DNA from: Salinisphaera sp. UBA1666
GTDB taxonomy: Bacteria > Pseudomonadota > Gammaproteobacteria > Nevskiales > Salinisphaeraceae
Length of the DNA stretch: 18,378 nt
Assembly (NCBI GenBank): GCA_002320455.1
Contig: DCKU01000055.1
Coordinates: 1 to 18,378, forward strand
Direction: 5' to 3'
Position 1 is the stretch's first letter. Each line of letters opens with the position of its first letter. Positions 13,791-18,378 of this stretch are shown here, piece by piece. The notes under the pieces were generated by a model that was not told where the DNA came from, made no database searches, and was given only the letters and a program-made list of their open reading frames with translations. The position numbers and the translations under genes are program-made.

Positions 13791-15095
13791 GCCGCGGCTG
13801 CGGCGATGCGCGAGCATGGTGATCGATAAAAGCATGAGTGCGGCAGCGCAGCCGCCCAGCAACAAGACGAATCCGCCGTTCCAGCCATAGGCATCCACGG
13901 TATAGCCCAGCGCCGCGGACGCCGCGACCGAGCCGCCCAGATAGCCAAACAGGCCGGTAAAGCCGGCTGCGGTGCCTGCGGCTTTCTTCGGCACCAGCTC
14001 AAGCGCATGCAGACCGATGAGCATGACCGGGCCGTAGATCAGGAAGCCGATAGCGATCAGGCACGTCATATCAATGGCCGGGTGCCCGGGCGGATTGAGC
14101 CAGTACACGGCCACGAATAGCGTCACCAGGGCCATGAAGACCACGCCGGTGGCGCCGCGGTTGCCCTTGAACAAACGGTCTGAAAGCCAGCCGCAGAGTA
14201 ATGTGCCGGGAATGCCGGCCCATTCGTAGGCAAAAAACGCCCACGAGGAGTCGGTGATTGAAAACCCCTTGACCTCTTGCAGGTAGGTCGGCGCCCAGTC
14301 CAGTACGCCGTAGCGCAGCAGGTAGACGAACACGTTCGCCAGGGCAATAACCCAAAGCATTCGGTTGTTGAGTACGTGCTCGAAAAAGATCTCGCGGGCT
14401 GAGAAATTAGTCTCGCGCGTATCGCTGTTGTGGGCGGCCGGATCGTTACGCCAGACTTCGACGGCCGGCAGGCCACAGCTTTGGGGCGTATCCCGCAGGG
14501 TCAGCAGTGCAAAAATAGCCACCCCGACCGCGCAGGCTGCGGGCACATAAAAAGCAGCATGCCAGTCGTTGAACCAGGCCATGCCCAGAATGAATAACGG
14601 CCCGATCGCGCCGCCGCCCACGTTGTGGGCGATGTTCCAAGCCGAAACGATCCGCCCGCGCTCGCTGTGAGACCACCAATGCACCATCGTACGACCGCAG
14701 GGCGGCCAGCCCATGCCTTGAAACCAGCCGTTGGCAAACAGCAGCACGGTCATGATCGCGATGCTGGAGGTGGCCCAGTCAGTCAAACCGAAGACGAACA
14801 TCACGCCCGCCGACAGCAGTAGCCCGGTGGGCAAGAACCAGCGCGGATTCGAGCGATCCGACACCGAGCCCATCAAGAATTTGGACACACCGTAGGCCAC
14901 GGACAGCGCGGCCAGAGCCACGCCGAGATCGCCCCGTGAAAAGCCCTGCTCGACAAGGCTCGGAATGACAAGCGCGAAGTTCTTTCGAACCAGGTAATAG
15001 CCGGCATAGCCCACGAAGATGCCGGCAAAGAGCTGCCAGCGCAGGCGACGATAGGTCGCATCGGTCGTTGCTGAAGAGCGAGAGTTTTGAGACAC
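13788..15095 (-). CDS. glpT: glycerol-3-phosphate : phosphate antiporter GlpT
   Basis: A 435-aa inner-membrane transporter of the organophosphate:phosphate antiporter branch of the major facilitator superfamily, with about 12 membrane segments. The sequence is close to E. coli GlpT throughout, e.g. AGYYLVRKNFALVIPSLVEQ, GWFQGMGWPPCGRTMVHWWS and IYGPVMLIGLHALELVPKKA. The substrate-contact residues of E. coli (R45, H165, R269) appear as R37, H157 and R261 with identical spacing. I start at the GTG at 15095, which gives a normal 13-residue lead before TYRRLRW. The frame stays open to a TTG at 15224, but that extra part is Arg-rich and unlike the family. It lies 165 bp downstream of the gntP-type gene on the same strand; no glpK, glpD or glpQ is in the window. 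GlpT also carries fosfomycin into cells. Confidence 0.95.
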   Translation of the reverse strand: MSQNSRSSATTDATYRRLRWQLFAGIFVGYAGYYLVRKNFALVIPSLVEQGFSRGDLGVALAALSVAYGVSKFLMGSVSDRSNPRWFLPTGLLLSAGVMFVFGLTDWATSSIAIMTVLLFANGWFQGMGWPPCGRTMVHWWSHSERGRIVSAWNIAHNVGGGAIGPLFILGMAWFNDWHAAFYVPAACAVGVAIFALLTLRDTPQSCGLPAVEVWRNDPAAHNSDTRETNFSAREIFFEHVLNNRMLWVIALANVFVYLLRYGVLDWAPTYLQEVKGFSITDSSWAFFAYEWAGIPGTLLCGWLSDRLFKGNRGATGVVFMALVTLFVAVYWLNPPGHPAIDMTCLIAIGFLIYGPVMLIGLHALELVPKKAAGTAAGFTGLFGYLGGSVAASAALGYTVDAYGWNGGFVLLLGGCAAALMLLSITMLAHRRSRG

Positions 15096-15260
15096 GAAAC
15101 AGAAGCAGGCCGGCCAGGTCGTTGAATCTACCAGCGATCTCACGACGACACGCTCTTGAAATCGCTTACCGACTTTGGTCTTGCCCGTCTTGCCGATCAG
15201 ACGACGGCGCACCGACCTCGACAAGCCGGCTACGCCACTGCGCCTAGCCGATACGCTCGT

Positions 15261-16631
15261 TTAGAGGAGTGCGAGTGACATGAGCCAGACTGTGACGATA
15301 CCGGTCACGCCCTGTATAAGCGTGGCGATCGTCATCGACCGATAGGCCAGCGCAACCGGCATACGACTAAACTGAGAGACCACCCAGAAGAAGCTGTCGT
15401 TGGCGTGGGACACGGTCATGGCACCCGCGCCAATGGCCAGCACACACAGGGCGCGTCCCATATCGCTCTCAAGACCGATATCACCCAGCAGCGGGGCAAC
15501 CAGTGCCGAGGTGGCCACGAGTGCGACGGTGGATGAGCCCTGGGCAGTCTTGAGCGCGGCGGCCACGATGAACGGCATGAAGATCCCAATGCCGAGGCTG
15601 GAGAGTGTTTCGCCGATGAAGTCGGCCAGCGGGGTCGCCTTGAGCACCGCGCCGAACGCGCCGCCGGCGCCGGTAATCATCAGAATAGGCGCCGCGGCGG
15701 TGATTCCAGTGGCCACGCGATCCTGTAGTGCAGCGCGTCGCTCTGTCTTGGGCAGTAGCGGCAGCGCCGCCGCCAAGCCCAGCGCCAGTGCCACGAGCGG
15801 ATCGCCGAGCGTCTTGAGCGTGGACGTGACGGCACCTGCACCAAGCGGCGCCGACGGGAATGCGGCGATCGAGCCCGCACAGATCAGCGCGATGGGCAGG
15901 CCGATGGGGGCGAAGGCCGCAAGCCGGCCGGGCAGTGCGCCGTGGGTTTTGCGAAACGCTTCAAACGCGTCGTCGGTGGCGATGGCGTCGCCGTCGTCGG
16001 TCAGCAAACCGGCTTCGGCGTCGCCTCGGCCCAGAAAACGATTGGCCCACAGCATGCCGGTCAGCGCAGTCACGAGCGCCACCACAGCGCCAAGTCCGAT
16101 GACCAGCCCCAGGTTGGTGCCGATGCCCAGATTCCCGGCGGCCGCGATCGGGCCGGGCGTAGGCGGCACGAAGGTGTGTGTGGCATAGAGGCCGGTGGCC
16201 AGGGCCACGCTCATGGCCGTAACCGAGACACCCATTCGCGCAGCCACCGCGTTCTTGAGCGCATTGAGGATGACGTAGGCGGAGTCGCAAAAGACCGGAA
16301 TCGAGACCAGGTAGCCAATGAGCGACATCGTAAGTGTCGGAAATCGCCGGCCGAGCAGCCGGATAAGGGTCTCGGCCATGGTGAGTGCGGCACCGCTTTT
16401 TTCCAGAATCACGCCGATGATGGTGCCGAAGACGATGACCAGGCCAATGCTGCCCAGAATGCCGCCAAACCCCTGACTTATGGCTTCGATAACCTGCGGG
16501 GCCGGCAGGCCGAAGGCGAGCCCGCCGGTGAACGCGGCTGCCAGCAGCACGATAAACGGATGCAGTCGCAGGCCGGAGGTGGCGATGACGATAAAAGCGA
16601 CGAGGGCGATGAGAATTAGGGTATAAAGCAC
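15261..16631 (-). CDS. GntP-family permease (gluconate or related sugar acid)
   Basis: A 456-aa inner-membrane proton symporter with about 12-14 hydrophobic segments. Family blocks are present: LRLHPFIVLLAAAF near the N-terminus, SIPVFCDSAYVILNALKN (about 110-127), FVPPTPGPIAAAG, LKTAQGSSTVALV and the C-terminal HANDSFFWVVSQFS motif. The central loop (about 205-230) is acidic (DDGDAIATDD). The start is a GTG at 16631 with no clear ribosome binding site, but it gives the usual MLYTLILIALVAF N-terminus. The substrate cannot be told: gluconate, glycerate and other hydroxy acids are all carried by this family, and no metabolic enzyme gene lies beside it. Confidence 0.92.
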   Translation of the reverse strand: MLYTLILIALVAFIVIATSGLRLHPFIVLLAAAFTGGLAFGLPAPQVIEAISQGFGGILGSIGLVIVFGTIIGVILEKSGAALTMAETLIRLLGRRFPTLTMSLIGYLVSIPVFCDSAYVILNALKNAVAARMGVSVTAMSVALATGLYATHTFVPPTPGPIAAAGNLGIGTNLGLVIGLGAVVALVTALTGMLWANRFLGRGDAEAGLLTDDGDAIATDDAFEAFRKTHGALPGRLAAFAPIGLPIALICAGSIAAFPSAPLGAGAVTSTLKTLGDPLVALALGLAAALPLLPKTERRAALQDRVATGITAAAPILMITGAGGAFGAVLKATPLADFIGETLSSLGIGIFMPFIVAAALKTAQGSSTVALVATSALVAPLLGDIGLESDMGRALCVLAIGAGAMTVSHANDSFFWVVSQFSRMPVALAYRSMTIATLIQGVTGIVTVWLMSLALL

Positions 16632-16669
16632 GGGCGACGGATCACGGTAGGGCGAATATCAAAGCGCGG

Positions 16670-16684
16670 GCCGGCGACGCCGGC
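16670..16684. other. short inverted repeat between the porin and gntP-type genes
   Basis: GCCGGC-GAC-GCCGGC lies in the 144-bp gap between the porin stop (16776) and the gntP-type start (16631). It could be a weak transcript end for the porin gene. No T-run is present, and such motifs arise easily at this base composition. Confidence 0.3.
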
Positions 16685-16775
16685 TAGAGAAAGCGATGCC
16701 GCGGCCGGCCCGGAGCCGGTCATGCTGCCAACGATTGACGCTGGATAGGCGGTGATTATCGGCGAGCTGCGGGCT

Positions 16776-17924
16776 TTAGAAGTTGTAACGCAGCAGCACA
16801 CCGGTCTGGCCTTCGCCGGGCGGTGTGCGTCCGGCGACGTCTTTATTATCGGTCTCTGTATGTTCGAGCGCGATGATGGCGCGGGCATCGAACAGCGCCC
16901 ATCGAATGCCTTGGATATACGTGACGTTGCGTGCCGACGAGTGGCGATCATAGAGCGCGTTCAAGCCGGCATAGAGCTGGATACTGCCGGGAGCGATGTC
17001 CTCGAAGCCGTAGGCCACCACGCTTTCCGTGCCGCGCGTGCTGTCGGCGGCGCGGTCTCGTGTACGCCCGGCAAACGTCTGGGCCCGAATGAGGTTGTGA
17101 TACTCGCCGGCGATGGCCGCGAGATACCAGTTGCCGGGCGTCCAGCGCACGCCGAGCAGCCCGGCGGTCATATCCGTATCGCGCCGCACGCCGGGCTGCT
17201 CGTCGTAGTCGTCGATATCGCTCTGGGCCACGGCGCCGCTGATCGTCAGATTCGGTGCCAGATGCCAGGCCGCCGCAGCCTGCAGGCTGTGATTGCGCTG
17301 TACGCCGCGGGTCTGGATGCCGGCGGCCGTGGTTTCTTCTCGAAGGGCATCGCGCGGGGCCTGGACCATCAGCCCCACGGTCACGTTGCCAAAGCGGTTG
17401 CGATACGACAGCGCTCGATCGGCGCGGCCGATGCCCTCGAACGCGCCGGCCAGCCGGCGGCCGCCGAAAGTGCCTTGGGCGGCCAGCCCGTTGATCGAGA
17501 AATAATCGGTCCAGCTGGCGACCAGGTCGTACCAGACGCTGTACTGTTTGCCGGCCAAAAAGGTGCCGTAACGCGGGTGGCTGAGCCCGGCGTATTGCTC
17601 GCGTTTAAAGCGGTTACTGGTCTCGTCGTCCTGAAAGACATCGAAGGCCCATTCACTCAGTAACAGGCCCGACCAACCGTTTTCGAAGTTGTGTTCGGCG
17701 ATACCGCGAATACGCGAGCCGAAATCCCGCGGCGCGTGATCGTCGGCCGGCGTGTCGTGGCGCCACAGACTGGCGGTTGCCAGACGGCCGCTGACGATCA
17801 GCCGGTTATCCGAGGATTCATAGACGATAGCGGCATCCGCGGGGGCCGTTGCGCCACACGCCACGGCCAGCAGGCCGTTGACGCGCCAGACGGCGGCGCG
17901 TATCCGTCGCATCGTCGCACTCAT
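16776..17924 (-). CDS. outer-membrane porin of the general Gram-negative type
   Basis: A 382-aa beta-barrel protein. A signal peptide (about 1-31, ending ADA) precedes VYESSDNRLIVSGRLA, a typical first strand. The motif SRIRGIAEHNFENGWSGLL and then GLSHPRYGTFLAGKQYSVWYDLV (loop 3 region) are characteristic of OmpC/OmpU-like porins. The chain ends in LLRYNF, with the terminal Phe that outer-membrane assembly recognises. The start ATG at 17924 overlaps the stop of the EF-hand lipoprotein gene (ATGA), so the two are probably translated from one message. Pore selectivity cannot be read from the sequence. The nearby GntP and GlpT genes suggest, but do not show, a role in passage of anionic solutes. 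Confidence 0.88.
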   Translation of the reverse strand: MSATMRRIRAAVWRVNGLLAVACGATAPADAAIVYESSDNRLIVSGRLATASLWRHDTPADDHAPRDFGSRIRGIAEHNFENGWSGLLLSEWAFDVFQDDETSNRFKREQYAGLSHPRYGTFLAGKQYSVWYDLVASWTDYFSINGLAAQGTFGGRRLAGAFEGIGRADRALSYRNRFGNVTVGLMVQAPRDALREETTAAGIQTRGVQRNHSLQAAAAWHLAPNLTISGAVAQSDIDDYDEQPGVRRDTDMTAGLLGVRWTPGNWYLAAIAGEYHNLIRAQTFAGRTRDRAADSTRGTESVVAYGFEDIAPGSIQLYAGLNALYDRHSSARNVTYIQGIRWALFDARAIIALEHTETDNKDVAGRTPPGEGQTGVLLRYNF

Positions 17925-18238
17925 TGGACGCGGTGGTGCAAGAACTCGGTTTCCGAGATCTGCTCGTCGCCGTCGATATCCAACGACTCTGCACGGCCGC
18001 CCAGGCGTGCCCGGGCCTCGCCCATGTCGATCAAGCCGTTGTTGTCGGCATCGGCTTCATGAAACGCCCGGACATCGGCCGGCGATGCCGATTTCTCGAC
18101 CGCTGCCTGATCAAAACCGCCCGGCCCGAACCAGGGCCCGCTGCAGGCGGTCACCGTCAGCGTCACAGTCAACGTAGTTGCCGTGGCGCATCGATGAACC
18201 AAGCGCTTGTAAGAATAATAGTGATCAGGTCGGCGCAT
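17921..18238 (-). CDS. small lipoprotein with two EF-hand calcium-binding loops
   Basis: A 105-aa exported protein. After a short basic N-terminus and a Thr/Val-rich hydrophobic stretch (about 19-30), the lipobox VTAC places the lipidated residue at C32. Two EF-hand loops follow: D63-A-D65-N-N67-G-L-I-D71-M-G-E74 and D87-I-D89-G-D91-E-Q-I-S95-E-T-E98. Both have acidic or polar residues at the coordinating positions 1, 3, 5, 9 and 12, and the spacing fits one paired EF-hand unit. I start at the ATG at 18238; a longer frame opening at 18325 would run into probable repeat DNA and bury the signal. The stop overlaps the porin start by 4 bp. Calcium binding is likely; the partner or purpose is unknown. 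Confidence 0.75.
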   Translation of the reverse strand: MRRPDHYYSYKRLVHRCATATTLTVTLTVTACSGPWFGPGGFDQAAVEKSASPADVRAFHEADADNNGLIDMGEARARLGGRAESLDIDGDEQISETEFLHHRVQ

Positions 18239-18277
18239 GAGTTCGAATCGATACCGGCGGCGTGTTGGTGGGGCTGT

Positions 18278-18378
18278 CCTAGGGCCTGTTGAGGTTTCAT
18301 ACGAGCGCCGCGTTGGAGACCGCAAATCGTGTTTAGCAAGGCGCGAGTCGCAGCGTCGTGGCGTGCCACGATCAAGAC
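18278..18378. repeat. possible edge of a dispersed repeat or insertion element
   Basis: The last 100 bp, beginning CCTAGGGCCTGTTGAGG, look unlike the preceding coding DNA. They contain a 16-bp palindrome, TCGTGGC-GT-GCCACGA (18356-18371). GGGCCTGTTG-type starts resemble terminal repeats of some IS5-group elements. No transposase frame can be identified because the window ends, so this is a weak call. Confidence 0.25.

Noticed and set aside
15096..15224. TTG-started 43-residue extension of GlpT.
   Set aside because: It is Arg/Lys-rich, absent from the family, and followed by a GTG that gives the normal N-terminus.
17..18288. The 11-mer CCTAGGGCCTG occurs at 17-27 and at 18278-18288 in the same orientation, as if it flanked the window.
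   Set aside because: Shared 11-mers are expected many times by chance in 18 kb of biased composition, and the flanking bases do not match beyond it.

Overview
The window is GC-rich Gram-negative DNA. Gene content and order (dapF, DUF484, xerC, hslV, hslU, DUF971; an E. coli-like GlpT; a TonB receptor, a porin and lipoproteins) point to a gammaproteobacterium. A Salinisphaera-like halophile would fit, but that placement is an impression, not a search result.

Left part (1-8080): a zinc-limitation island. A ZnuD-like TonB receptor (212-2416) is followed by a peptidoglycan amidase (2478-3836) and an arsenite methyltransferase (3878-4939). On the minus strand lie a MerC-like membrane protein (8020-7535), a Zur repressor (7499-6993) and a COG0523 GTPase (6909-5704). 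Three Zur-box-like 15-mers (TGTTA-N5-TAACA, one with a single mismatch) sit at 137-151, 6930-6944 and 8053-8067. They lie before the receptor, before the GTPase, and between the divergent merC-like and lipoprotein genes. Between arsM and the GTPase gene is about 760 bp of non-coding DNA that holds two degenerate, inverted copies of a roughly 285-bp repeat. Each copy has the same three hairpins at the same spacing.

Middle part (8081-13705): a plus-strand housekeeping run. A lipoprotein with a PCuAC-like fold but without the copper ligands is followed after 3 bp by dapF, then DUF484 and xerC. A heat-shock (sigma-32 type) promoter then precedes hslV-hslU, which overlap by 8 bp. A strong terminator follows hslU, and a DUF971 gene with its own strong ribosome binding site comes next. 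The Zur-type box at the head of this run suggests that zinc status may reach dapF and xerC.

Right part (13772-18378): minus-strand uptake genes. A two-EF-hand lipoprotein overlaps the start of a trimeric-type porin (ATGA overlap). Then come a GntP-family permease and a GlpT glycerol-3-phosphate antiporter with all three known substrate-contact residues. The last 100 bp may be the edge of a dispersed repeat or insertion element.

The most interesting system is the Zur-controlled set that links an outer-membrane zinc receptor, a MerC-like putative inner-membrane metal protein, a GTPase metallochaperone, an altered PCuAC lipoprotein and possibly a cell-wall amidase.
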